A stretch of 9,715 nt of DNA, from NCBI GenBank assembly GCA_018711755.1, contig DVHY01000106.1, positions 1-9,715 on the forward strand, given 5' to 3'. Both the position numbers and the translations under genes were made by a program. Position 1 is the stretch's first letter; every line of letters begins with the position of its first letter. The stretch comes from Candidatus Limivicinus faecipullorum. GTDB taxonomy: Bacteria; Bacillota; Clostridia; Oscillospirales; Oscillospiraceae. A model generated the notes under the pieces. That model was not told the DNA's origin and searched no databases. It saw nothing but the letters and a program-made list of their open reading frames with translations. Shown piece by piece: positions 1 to 6,170 of the stretch.

Positions 1-60
1 GCCCGGCAGCCGCCATGTCCGGCTTTCGTCAAAATATTATAAAAAAATTAAGAATTGTCA

Positions 61-89
61 TTGAGCTATTCGCTTTATCATGGTAATAT
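61..89 (+). promoter_or_regulatory. Candidate sigma-A promoter for the acyltransferase-symporter unit
   Basis: TTGAGC (61-66) and TAATAT (84-89) are separated by 17 bases, and each matches the vegetative consensus at four of six positions. Transcription would begin near base 96, leaving a short leader before the ribosome-binding site at 101-109. The assignment rests only on hexamers and spacing. The first 60 bases are AT-rich after base 30, and I see nothing else supportable in them. Confidence 0.4.
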
Positions 90-117
90 GTAATGGTGCG
101 AAAGAGGAGTAGTGAAA

Positions 118-1263
118 ATGGATAAATATACCCGCCACAAAAAAGTGTGGCACATACTGTACGCCCTCATCCACCGGCCCTTTGCCTGCCTGCTGAACAT
201 GAGCTGGGAGGTCTGCCGGGTGGAGGGCCCCTGCATAGTCATACCAAACCACGTCACCGCCATAGACCCGCTGATGGTGGCCATGAGCTTTCCCGACCGG
301 CCCCTGTACTTTGTGGCCAGCGAGCACCTGTTCAGGAAGGGGCTCATCTCTGCGGCATTGAACTGGCTGGTGGAGCCCATACCCAGGAAAAAGGCCTCCT
401 CCGGGGTGGACACGGTGATGGCGGTGCTGAGGCATCTGCGCTCCGGCCGCTCCGTGTGCCTCTTTGCCGAGGGCGAGGCCAGCTGGAACGGGCGCAGCGG
501 CGAGATCTTCCCCGCCACGGGGAAGATGGTGCGCCGCAGCGGGGCCACCCTGATAACCTACCGGCTGGAGGGAGCCTATCTCACGGACCCCCGCTGGAGC
601 CGCTTTCTCCACCGGGGAAGGATATACGGCCACGCCGTGGGGGTCTATCCACCGGAGCAGCTGAAGGCCATGAGCGGGGAGGAGATAGACCGGCTGATAA
701 ACGGGGACATACGGGAAGACGCCTGGCAGCGCCAGGAGACGGAGCACCGGCACTTCAAAAACCGCCGCCGGGCGGAGAATCTGGAGACGGCCCTGTTCAT
801 GTGCCCTCAGTGCGGCCGCATAGGCAGCCTCAGAAGCAGGGGGTGCCGGCTGGAATGCAGCTGCGGCCTTGACCTGGAGTATACGGAGGAGGGGGGCTTT
901 GAGCCGCCCCGGCCCTTTGAGAACATCGCCCTGTGGGACGACTGGCAGCATGAAAAGCTGAAGACCGGGGACTATCCCCATGAGGGGGAGCTGCTGTTCT
1001 CCGACGGGGACATGAGCCTTGTGGAGATAGAAGAGGGCCACCGCCAGCGGCAGCTGGGCCGGGGCGAGCTGCGGCAGTATCCCCGGTATCTCAGCTGCGC
1101 GGGATACGACTTCCCGCTGGACTCCATCTCGGACATGGCCATGGTCCAGACCGGGGTGCTGCTGTTTTCCCGGGAGGGGAAATATTACGAGATACGCACA
1201 GATAAAGCCCGCTGCCTGAGGAAATATCTGGCAGTGTGGAAGAATTCCCGTCAGGGTAGATAG
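118..1263 (+). CDS. PlsC-type 1-acyl-glycerol-3-phosphate acyltransferase family protein with zinc-ribbon and C-terminal extension
   Basis: Predicted acyltransferase (381 aa) of the PlsC/LPLAT family, which moves an acyl chain onto a lysophospholipid or related acceptor at the inner membrane face. Visible evidence: the catalytic H-x4-D motif at His45 and Asp50, the basic motif around residues 88-94 (IPRKKAS), and the FAEGE motif at 116-120, all in family order. Beyond the roughly 200-residue catalytic part lies a probable zinc ribbon (Cys229, Cys232, Cys247, Cys249), then about 120 beta-rich residues that recall a PH/GRAM-type fold. This tail is absent from classical PlsC. ATG 118 is preferred because AAAGAGGAG (101-109) sits 8 bases upstream. 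An in-frame GTG at 112 is only 2 bases from that site. The symporter gene follows after 12 bases, so the two are probably cotranscribed. The exact acceptor is unknown. Confidence 0.85.
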   Translation: MDKYTRHKKVWHILYALIHRPFACLLNMSWEVCRVEGPCIVIPNHVTAIDPLMVAMSFPDRPLYFVASEHLFRKGLISAALNWLVEPIPRKKASSGVDTVMAVLRHLRSGRSVCLFAEGEASWNGRSGEIFPATGKMVRRSGATLITYRLEGAYLTDPRWSRFLHRGRIYGHAVGVYPPEQLKAMSGEEIDRLINGDIREDAWQRQETEHRHFKNRRRAENLETALFMCPQCGRIGSLRSRGCRLECSCGLDLEYTEEGGFEPPRPFENIALWDDWQHEKLKTGDYPHEGELLFSDGDMSLVEIEEGHRQRQLGRGELRQYPRYLSCAGYDFPLDSISDMAMVQTGVLLFSREGKYYEIRTDKARCLRKYLAVWKNSRQGR

Positions 1264-1275
1264 AAAGGGGTCTCC

Positions 1276-2658
1276 ATGGATTATTCTTCAGCCAACGTCT
1301 CATTGTGGAACATAATCATTCAGCTGGGCCTGATAGCCGGCGTCATACTCATATCCCAGTTCCTCCGCAGCAAGCTGTCCTTCGTGCGCAAGAGCATGAT
1401 GCCGGTGGCGGTGCTGGGCGGCTTCATTTTGCTGATACTCAAGTATATCGGCCTGGTGAAGCTGGACGCCGAGCTGCTGGAGATGCTGGTGTACCACTGC
1501 ATAGCTCTGGGCTTCATAGCCATGTCCCTGCGCACCACCGGCGGAAAGGCGGAGGGAGCCAAAAAGCGGGTGGGGCTGCGCTCCGGGGCGCTTATAGTGG
1601 GCACCTACCTGGTCCAGGGCGTGGCGGGCCTTATCATAACCATGGGCCTGGCCTACACGCTGATGCCTGGCCTGTTCAAGGCGGCGGGGCTGCTGCTGCC
1701 CATGGGCTACGGCCAGGGCCCCGGCCAGGCCAACAATATCGGCGGCAGCTATGAGGCCATGGGCTTTGCCGGAGGCCAGAGCTTCGGCCTGGCCATAGCC
1801 GCCTCCGGCTATCTCTGCGCCTGCATCGTAGGCGTCATCATGCTCAACATCCTCAGCCGCCGGCACAGGATAGCCCCCAGGACCGTCAGCAAAAACAGCC
1901 GGGACCTGTCCGTGGGCTTCTTCCAGGACAAGAACGAACTGCCTGTCTCCGACTCCATCGACCGGCTGTCGGTACAGTTTGCCCTGATACTGCTGGTGTA
2001 TCTGCTCACCTATCTGCTCACCATGGGCCTGGCCACGGGAGTGACCTCCCTGGCCCCGGGACTTACGGACACGGTGAACACCCTGCTGTGGGGCTTCAAC
2101 TTTGTGGTGGGCTCTGCCGTGGCCATGCTGGTGCGGCTGCTGCTGAACAAGGCCCAGAAGTCCAGGATAATAGAGCACCAGTATCAGAACAACTATCTGC
2201 TCAACCGCCTCTCCGGCTTCTTCTTTGATATAATGATAGTGGCGGGCATCTCCGCCATAAACATGGAAGAGCTCAGCGGCCTGTGGCTGCCCTTCGTCCT
2301 TCTGAGCCTGGCGGGGGCGGTGCTCACCTGGCTTTACCTGCGCTGGGTGTGCAAAAAGCTCTACCCCGACTACTATTATGAGGGGCTCATCTCCATGTAC
2401 GGCATGCTCACCGGCACCATCGGCTCCGGCATACTGCTGCTGCGGGAGATGGACCCGGACTTCTCCACCCCGGCGGCCAACAATCTGCTCACCGGCAGCA
2501 GCTTTGCCATCATCTTCGGCGCGCCGATACTGGTGCTGGTGAGCCTGGCCCCCAAGTCCGACCTGCTGTGCCTGGCCACCTTGTGCATAGCGGCGGCATA
2601 TCTGGTGCTGCTGACCCTGCTGGTCTTCAAGGCCGGAGGCAAGGGGGAAAAGACCTGA
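1276..2658 (+). CDS. GltS-family sodium/glutamate-type symporter
   Basis: Predicted secondary transporter (460 aa) of the ESS/GltS family, which couples inward sodium flux to uptake of glutamate or a similar acid. The protein is almost wholly hydrophobic, with about ten or more membrane segments. It carries a glycine-rich re-entrant-type stretch near residues 144-157 (GYGQGPGQANNIGG) and a second one near 375-386 (YGMLTGTIGSGI). This matches the two inverted halves typical of the family. A hydrophilic loop near residues 195-225 separates the halves. The start has GAAAGGGG 5 bases upstream, and the gene begins 12 bases after the acyltransferase stop, implying one transcript. It is longer than E. 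coli GltS (about 400 residues), which is common in Firmicute members. The substrate cannot be read from sequence, so glutamate is only the family default. Confidence 0.83.
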   Translation: MDYSSANVSLWNIIIQLGLIAGVILISQFLRSKLSFVRKSMMPVAVLGGFILLILKYIGLVKLDAELLEMLVYHCIALGFIAMSLRTTGGKAEGAKKRVGLRSGALIVGTYLVQGVAGLIITMGLAYTLMPGLFKAAGLLLPMGYGQGPGQANNIGGSYEAMGFAGGQSFGLAIAASGYLCACIVGVIMLNILSRRHRIAPRTVSKNSRDLSVGFFQDKNELPVSDSIDRLSVQFALILLVYLLTYLLTMGLATGVTSLAPGLTDTVNTLLWGFNFVVGSAVAMLVRLLLNKAQKSRIIEHQYQNNYLLNRLSGFFFDIMIVAGISAINMEELSGLWLPFVLLSLAGAVLTWLYLRWVCKKLYPDYYYEGLISMYGMLTGTIGSGILLLREMDPDFSTPAANNLLTGSSFAIIFGAPILVLVSLAPKSDLLCLATLCIAAAYLVLLTLLVFKAGGKGEKT

Positions 2659-2690
2659 GCCCCGGAGCCGGGACCCATATGAATAAAAAG

Positions 2691-2726
2691 ACCCACCGGG
2701 CCGCCCTTTTGAGCGGCCCGGTCTTT
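2691..2726. terminator. Bidirectional rho-independent terminator between convergent genes
   Basis: A perfect 9-bp GC stem (CCGGGCCGC at 2696-2704 with GCGGCCCGG at 2713-2721) encloses an 8-base loop. TCTTTGTCT follows on the plus strand. On the minus strand a run of T (complement of AAAAAG at 2685-2690) follows after a few bases. It can therefore stop the symporter transcript from the left and the regulator transcript from the right. Confidence 0.85.
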
Positions 2727-2740
2727 GTCTTCCGGGGCAC

Positions 2741-3418
2741 CTAGACCTTCTCCTCCGGGAGATGCAGGCTGAACCAGGAGCCCTTGGTGTCCAGCAGCCC
2801 GTCCCTTTTCAGCCGGCCTAGCTCCGCAGACATGGCGGAGCGTTCCACACCCAGATAATCCGCCAGGGTCTGCCTGCCGCAGGGGATGACAAATTCGCTG
2901 GAGCTCTGCTTCTTGGCCTGGTCCATAAGGTAGGCCAGCAGCTTTTCCCGGGTGGTCTTCCGGGACATGCAGTGTATCTTCCTGGTGAGCTCCAGGTTTT
3001 TCAGGGCCAGGCCCTGGAGGAGGTTCCTTATCAGCAGGCTGTGAAAGCTGCAGGAGCTGGGACAGGTGCTGAGCACCCGGCGGCAGTCCAGCAGCAGCAC
3101 CCGGCAGTCCCGCAGGGCCAGCACGCTCACCGGCAGGGACTCCAGAGCGGCGCAGGAGAAGACCTCGCCGAAGAGCTCCCCCGGCTCCAGGATGGCAAGC
3201 ACGCTGCGGCTGCCCCAGTAGTCGTCCCGCACCACCTGCACGGCGCCGGAGAGGACTATGCCCAGCAGCCGGGCGCTCTCCCCCTCCATAAAAATGGTCT
3301 CAGTTTTGGAATATTCCCCGAGCCTGGCCCCCAGGCAGGAGAGCATGGACTCTATATCCCCCTGGGCTATGCCGGAAAACAGGGGGGAGCGGGCCAAAAG
3401 AGACAAATACTTTTCCAC
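2741..3418 (-). CDS. Crp/Fnr-family transcriptional regulator
   Basis: Predicted DNA-binding regulator (225 aa) of the Crp/Fnr superfamily. Residues 12-120 form a cyclic-nucleotide-binding-like jelly roll, including the turn around residues 80-85 (GELFGE). A dimerisation helix follows, then a helix-turn-helix near residues 181-205 (RQTLADYLGVERSAMSAELG). Several cysteines (105, 112, 119, 123) surround the start of the dimer helix, hinting at redox or metal sensing rather than cAMP binding. The start is taken as GTG 3418. GGAGG at 3425-3429 lies 6 bases upstream, and the resulting N-terminus (MEKYLSLLARSPLFSGI) is typical of the family. An in-frame ATG at 3463 overlaps the promoter -10 box and would not be transcribed. 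The gene is divergent from an iron-sulfur protein gene, a common clostridial pairing that I suspect it controls. The effector is unknown. Confidence 0.9.
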   Translation of the reverse strand: MEKYLSLLARSPLFSGIAQGDIESMLSCLGARLGEYSKTETIFMEGESARLLGIVLSGAVQVVRDDYWGSRSVLAILEPGELFGEVFSCAALESLPVSVLALRDCRVLLLDCRRVLSTCPSSCSFHSLLIRNLLQGLALKNLELTRKIHCMSRKTTREKLLAYLMDQAKKQSSSEFVIPCGRQTLADYLGVERSAMSAELGRLKRDGLLDTKGSWFSLHLPEEKV

Positions 3419-3424
3419 AACAGG

Positions 3425-3429
3425 CCTCC
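3425..3429 (-). promoter_or_regulatory. Ribosome-binding site fixing the regulator's GTG start
   Basis: GGAGG on the minus strand lies 6 bases before GTG 3418. It is the only good Shine-Dalgarno sequence downstream of the predicted transcription start, so it excludes the longer reading from ATG 3463. Confidence 0.75.
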
Positions 3430-3431
3430 AA

Positions 3432-3447
3432 TGTTGGATTTCCAACA
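3432..3447. promoter_or_regulatory. Palindromic candidate operator for the Crp/Fnr regulator
   Basis: TGTTGGATTTCCAACA is a perfect inverted repeat with 7-base arms around TT. Read as 5-base half-sites (TGTTG/CAACA) separated by 6, it has the same 16-base geometry as Crp-type operators. It lies just downstream of the regulator's predicted transcription start and upstream of the ferredoxin-like gene, where one bound dimer could affect both genes. Binding by the adjacent regulator is inferred. Confidence 0.55.
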
Positions 3448-3457
3448 GATATATCTG
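3446..3457. promoter_or_regulatory. Second perfect palindrome at the regulator's transcription start
   Basis: CAGATATATCTG is a fully self-complementary 12-mer. It shares two bases with the palindrome at 3432-3447 and covers the predicted start of the regulator transcript (about 3455). It could be a second site, an accessory site, or chance in an AT-rich stretch. Confidence 0.35.
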
Positions 3458-3461
3458 CCCC

Positions 3462-3490
3462 ATTATAGTAAGATCCGGGTATAAGGTCAA
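3462..3490 (-). promoter_or_regulatory. Near-consensus sigma-A promoter of the regulator gene
   Basis: On the minus strand, TTGACC (complement of 3485-3490) is followed after exactly 17 bases by a perfect TATAAT (complement of 3462-3467). Transcription would start near 3455, giving a leader of about 37 bases that contains the palindromic operator and the ribosome-binding site. Confidence 0.8.
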
Positions 3491-3538
3491 GACAGGAAAC
3501 AGCATAAGGAACAGGATAGGGAACAAGGAGGAAGAAGC

Positions 3539-4231
3539 ATGATACGCAGGATAATACATATAGACCGGGAGAAGTGCAGCGGCTGCGGGGCCTGTGCGGA
3601 GGCCTGCCATGAGGGGGCCATCGCCATGGTAGAGGGCAAGGCGGAGCTGCTGCGGGACGACTACTGCGACGGTCTGGGGGACTGCCTGCCCGCCTGCCCC
3701 GCGGGGGCCATCAGCTTTGTGGAGCGGGAGGCGGCGGCCTATGACCAGGCGGCGGTGGAGGAGGAGCGGAAGCGGCAGGCTCCGCCCCGGCCCGCAGGCT
3801 GCCCCGGCCACCAGCCGAGAAAACTGAAGGTGCAGGCCGCCCCGGCTCCGGCCCCGGGTCCTGCCGCCTCTCAGCTGGGCCAGTGGCCCTGCCAGATAAG
3901 GCTGGCCCCGGTGCAGGCCCCCTATTTCCAGGGTGCAAAGCTGCTGATAGCCGCCGACTGCACCGCCTATGCCTATGCGAACATGCACCAGGACTTCATG
4001 CGGGGGAAAATAACTCTGGTGGGCTGCCCCAAGCTGGACGCCGTGGACTACAGCGGGAAGCTGAGGGAGATACTGGAAAACAACGATATCCGCAGCCTCA
4101 CCATAGTGCGCATGGAGGTGCCCTGCTGCGGCGGCCTGGAGCTGGCGGCAAAGAAGGCCCTGCAGGCCAGCGGGAAGTTCATCCCCTGGCAGGTGGTCAC
4201 CCTTTCCGTGGACGGGCGCATCCTGGACTGA
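3539..4231 (+). CDS. Ferredoxin-like 4Fe-4S protein with cysteine-containing C-terminal domain
   Basis: Predicted soluble iron-sulfur protein (230 aa). Residues 1-60 form a ferredoxin-type domain. The first motif is complete (Cys13, Cys16, Cys19, Cys23). The second reads Cys43-x5-Cys49-x3-Cys53-Pro, with Leu46 where the second cysteine of a canonical motif would be, so one cluster may have a non-cysteine ligand or be 3Fe-4S. A Pro/Ala-rich linker (about 62-115) leads to a compact C-terminal domain carrying Cys141, Cys163-Pro and the pair Cys196-Cys197. I recognise the whole architecture as one common in Clostridia, but its reaction is not known to me. AAGGAGG (3525-3531) lies 7 bases before the ATG. 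Divergence from a Crp/Fnr regulator suggests control by redox or nitrosative conditions, as in HcpR-type regulation. This is inferred, since no hcp gene is present here. Confidence 0.82.
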   Translation: MIRRIIHIDREKCSGCGACAEACHEGAIAMVEGKAELLRDDYCDGLGDCLPACPAGAISFVEREAAAYDQAAVEEERKRQAPPRPAGCPGHQPRKLKVQAAPAPAPGPAASQLGQWPCQIRLAPVQAPYFQGAKLLIAADCTAYAYANMHQDFMRGKITLVGCPKLDAVDYSGKLREILENNDIRSLTIVRMEVPCCGGLELAAKKALQASGKFIPWQVVTLSVDGRILD

Positions 4232-4244
4232 GGGCCGGGAAAAC

Positions 4245-4287
4245 AAAAAGGAAAGTCTCCCCTTTTTTAGGGAGGCTTTCCTTTTTT
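4245..4287. terminator. Bidirectional rho-independent terminator
   Basis: The core stem pairs 4250-4261 with 4270-4281 (12 bp with one G-U), and flanking A5/T5 pairing can extend it. The loop is 8 bases. Six T residues follow on the plus strand. On the minus strand the tail is T5-G-T4. It ends both the ferredoxin-like transcript and the convergent lipoprotein transcript. Confidence 0.9.
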
Positions 4288-4301
4288 ATAAGGAGCCGGA
4301 G

Positions 4302-5291
4302 TTACTTATCCTGTTTTTCTTCCCCGGACCTGCCCGCTTTCCGGGCTTTGCGCCGGGCCTTCACTTTCCGGTATATGGGGCGGAAGATGAAGAAGAGCAC
4401 CACCAGGACGATTATGGTGGGTATGGCGGAGACCAGGAACACCAGGAAGTCCTTGAAGAAGCTGCCCAGGTTCTTAAAGGCGCCGGTGAGGGCCTGCCAC
4501 AGCTCCTGGAGATAGCTCTGCTGGGGCTGGGGGGTATACTCTCCCACCTCAGTCACTCCCACCCGCAGGGTGCTGTAGCTCACCTGGCGATCCCAGTTGT
4601 TCAGGGTAGACTGGAGACTTTCTATCTGGTAGCGCAGCTCCGTGAGCTTTTCCTCTATGGTTATGACGTCGCTCACCGTCTCCGCTTTCTCCATCATCTC
4701 CAGAAGCCTTGCCTCCTGGGTCTCATAGGCGGTGAGCCGGGCCTGGGTGTCATAGTACTGGGTGGTGACGTTTTCCGAATAGGTATAGGTATAGGGCACG
4801 TTGCCTATCTCAGAAAGGCTGTTCATCACCGTCTCGAAGTGCTGGCTGGGTATGCGCAGGGTGTAGGAGGCGCTGCGGTTGCCGGAGTTGCCCCGGGAGA
4901 TGCTGTAGTAATTGGCGCCGCTGAGGCTGCTGGACTCTATCCAGCCTCCGTACTGCTCCAGCATTTCCATAAGCTTTGCAATGCTGTCGTCAAAATCCCG
5001 GGTCTCCACCTCAGCCTCTCCGGAATAGATTATCTTATCCGGATTTATCTCCCCGGCTTCGGCCCCCGTCTCGCCGCCGGCCCCGTCCTCCTCCGCCTCG
5101 GCATAGTCGTAGTCGGCGGCGAAATTGCTGTAGGAGGCGAGGCCGCCGTAGCTGTCCTCCGCCGCTGCCGCCGGAGCCTCCTGAATGGACTCGGTGGCGG
5201 CGGCAGTGTCGCTGCCCTTGCTGGCGGCACCGCAGGCGCAGAGGCTCAGCAGCATCAGGAATGTCAGTATAAGCGCCAGTGTCTTTTTCAT
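4302..5291 (-). CDS. DUF4349 domain-containing lipoprotein
   Basis: Predicted surface lipoprotein (329 aa). A short signal peptide ends in a lipobox with Cys20 as the probable lipidated residue (LCAC); Cys18 is a less likely alternative. An acidic, Ala/Gly/Glu-rich linker spans residues 25-85. The DUF4349 core (about 86-250) begins with a beta strand (KIIYSGEAEVE) and contains a likely coiled coil near 180-235. One transmembrane helix (about 282-303) is followed by a strongly basic tail. The protein is therefore probably anchored at both ends, with most of it outside the membrane and the tail in the cytoplasm. The ATG at 5291 is chosen because GGAGGG precedes it and the signal peptide begins there. 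Upstream in-frame codons (to 5468) have no start context. The molecular role of DUF4349 proteins is not established, and I could not identify a confident promoter. Confidence 0.85.
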   Translation of the reverse strand: MKKTLALILTFLMLLSLCACGAASKGSDTAAATESIQEAPAAAAEDSYGGLASYSNFAADYDYAEAEEDGAGGETGAEAGEINPDKIIYSGEAEVETRDFDDSIAKLMEMLEQYGGWIESSSLSGANYYSISRGNSGNRSASYTLRIPSQHFETVMNSLSEIGNVPYTYTYSENVTTQYYDTQARLTAYETQEARLLEMMEKAETVSDVITIEEKLTELRYQIESLQSTLNNWDRQVSYSTLRVGVTEVGEYTPQPQQSYLQELWQALTGAFKNLGSFFKDFLVFLVSAIPTIIVLVVLFFIFRPIYRKVKARRKARKAGRSGEEKQDK

Positions 5292-5378
5292 TTTTACCCT
5301 CCGTTCTTTTTTTGATTTATTGCGGTAAATGTCCTCAATATTGCTGACGTTAATTTTTCTTAAATGTTTCAGCTGCCG

Positions 5379-5407
5379 TTTACAGGGCAGGAAAAATCTG
5401 TTAGGAT
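5379..5407 (+). promoter_or_regulatory. Candidate promoter of the YhhN-family gene
   Basis: TTTACA (5379-5384) and TAGGAT (5402-5407) are separated by 17 bases, matching the consensus at five and four of six positions. Transcription would start near 5414, inside a 13-base palindrome (TATACAATGTATA, 5411-5423), leaving a leader of roughly 57 bases. Confidence 0.45.
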
Positions 5408-5470
5408 GTTTATACAATGTATAGCGTTCGAAATCGTATCGACGCTGCCGCCGGAGAAGGGAGGACACTT

Positions 5471-6166
5471 ATGCAGCAAATCTACCTGGTATTTGCCGCT
5501 CTGGTAATGACTCTGGCCTGCCTGTCCCTCATGAGGAGCTTCATGCAGGTGAGCCGCCGGCGGGAGGCTGTCAAAGCCATGCTCTACAAGGGTCTGGCGT
5601 CCCTGTGCTTTTTGGCGGTGGGGCTGCTGGGCCTGCTGCGCCTGGGGGACTGGGACTACGGCTGGAAGGCCGTGGCCGGGCTGTTCCTGGGCTTTTGCGG
5701 CGACGAGCTGCTGGCCATGCGCTTTATCCGGGAAAAGAAGCACGACCTGTATTTCAGCCTGGGGGCGGTGGCCTTTTCTCTGGGCCACGTGCTGTTCATC
5801 TGGGCTGCAATCCAGCGCGCGGGCCGCTTCTCCCTTTTGACTCTGGCCGTCCTGGCTCTGCTGCTGCTCTGCTCCGGCCTCTACGCCCGGAGGAAGGAGA
5901 GCAACGCCGGAGACATGCATCTCAACGCCGTGATGTATATCTGCCTGGTGTGCTGCATGGGGGCTGTGACCTGCGGCGCCGCCCTGGCCCGGCCGGACCT
6001 GTCCTCGGCGCTTTTTGCCCTGGGCGGGCTGAGCTTCGTGGTCAGCGACAACATACTCTGCGCCCACTATTTCGGCAATGACAGCCGCTTCCTTTTGAAC
6101 TGGCTCATCCACATAAGCTATTACGGCGCCCAGCTGCTGATAGCCTGGAGCGTGTTTTTCGCCTAG
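5471..6166 (+). CDS. YhhN/TMEM86-family membrane protein, probable lysoplasmalogenase
   Basis: Predicted polytopic membrane protein (231 aa, about eight helices) of the YhhN family. Characterised members hydrolyse the vinyl-ether bond of lysoplasmalogens, releasing an aldehyde and a glycerophospho-base. Family landmarks are visible: the acidic GDELLAMR segment (Asp78), FSLGHVLF (Gly105-His106), SFVVSDNIL (Asp193) and the terminal YYGAQLLIAWS. The two aspartates lie in the positions conserved across the family. The start at ATG 5471 is supported by GGGAGG (5459-5464), 6 bases upstream. An in-frame ATG at 5417 would prepend a non-hydrophobic peptide with no ribosome-binding site. Plasmalogens are common in anaerobic Clostridia, which makes this activity plausible. 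The gene converges with tcdA, with 4 bases between the stop codons. Confidence 0.8.
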   Translation: MQQIYLVFAALVMTLACLSLMRSFMQVSRRREAVKAMLYKGLASLCFLAVGLLGLLRLGDWDYGWKAVAGLFLGFCGDELLAMRFIREKKHDLYFSLGAVAFSLGHVLFIWAAIQRAGRFSLLTLAVLALLLLCSGLYARRKESNAGDMHLNAVMYICLVCCMGAVTCGAALARPDLSSALFALGGLSFVVSDNILCAHYFGNDSRFLLNWLIHISYYGAQLLIAWSVFFA

Positions 6167-6170
6167 GGGC

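Noticed and set aside
251..272. Check for CRISPR or tandem repeats anywhere in the window, including the Thr/Glu-rich segment of the parvulin gene
   Set aside because: No direct repeats with regular spacing were found. The Thr/Glu stretch (DNA near 7700-7770) is a short low-complexity protein loop, not a DNA repeat array.
58..1041. A 327-codon minus-strand frame opposite the acyltransferase
   Set aside because: The product is low-complexity with no recognisable domain, while the opposite strand has all PlsC motifs.
1300..2178. A 292-codon minus-strand frame opposite the symporter
   Set aside because: It is His/Gln/Gly/Ala-rich translation of the antisense of a membrane protein, with no start context.
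3419..4246. Upstream extension of the Crp/Fnr reading frame through the ferredoxin-like gene
   Set aside because: The extra 276 codons are antisense to the iron-sulfur protein, cross the regulator's own promoter, and the family N-terminus is reached only at GTG 3418.
5292..5468. N-terminal extension of the DUF4349 lipoprotein
   Set aside because: The signal peptide starts at 5291 with its own ribosome-binding site. A longer N-terminus would bury the signal sequence.
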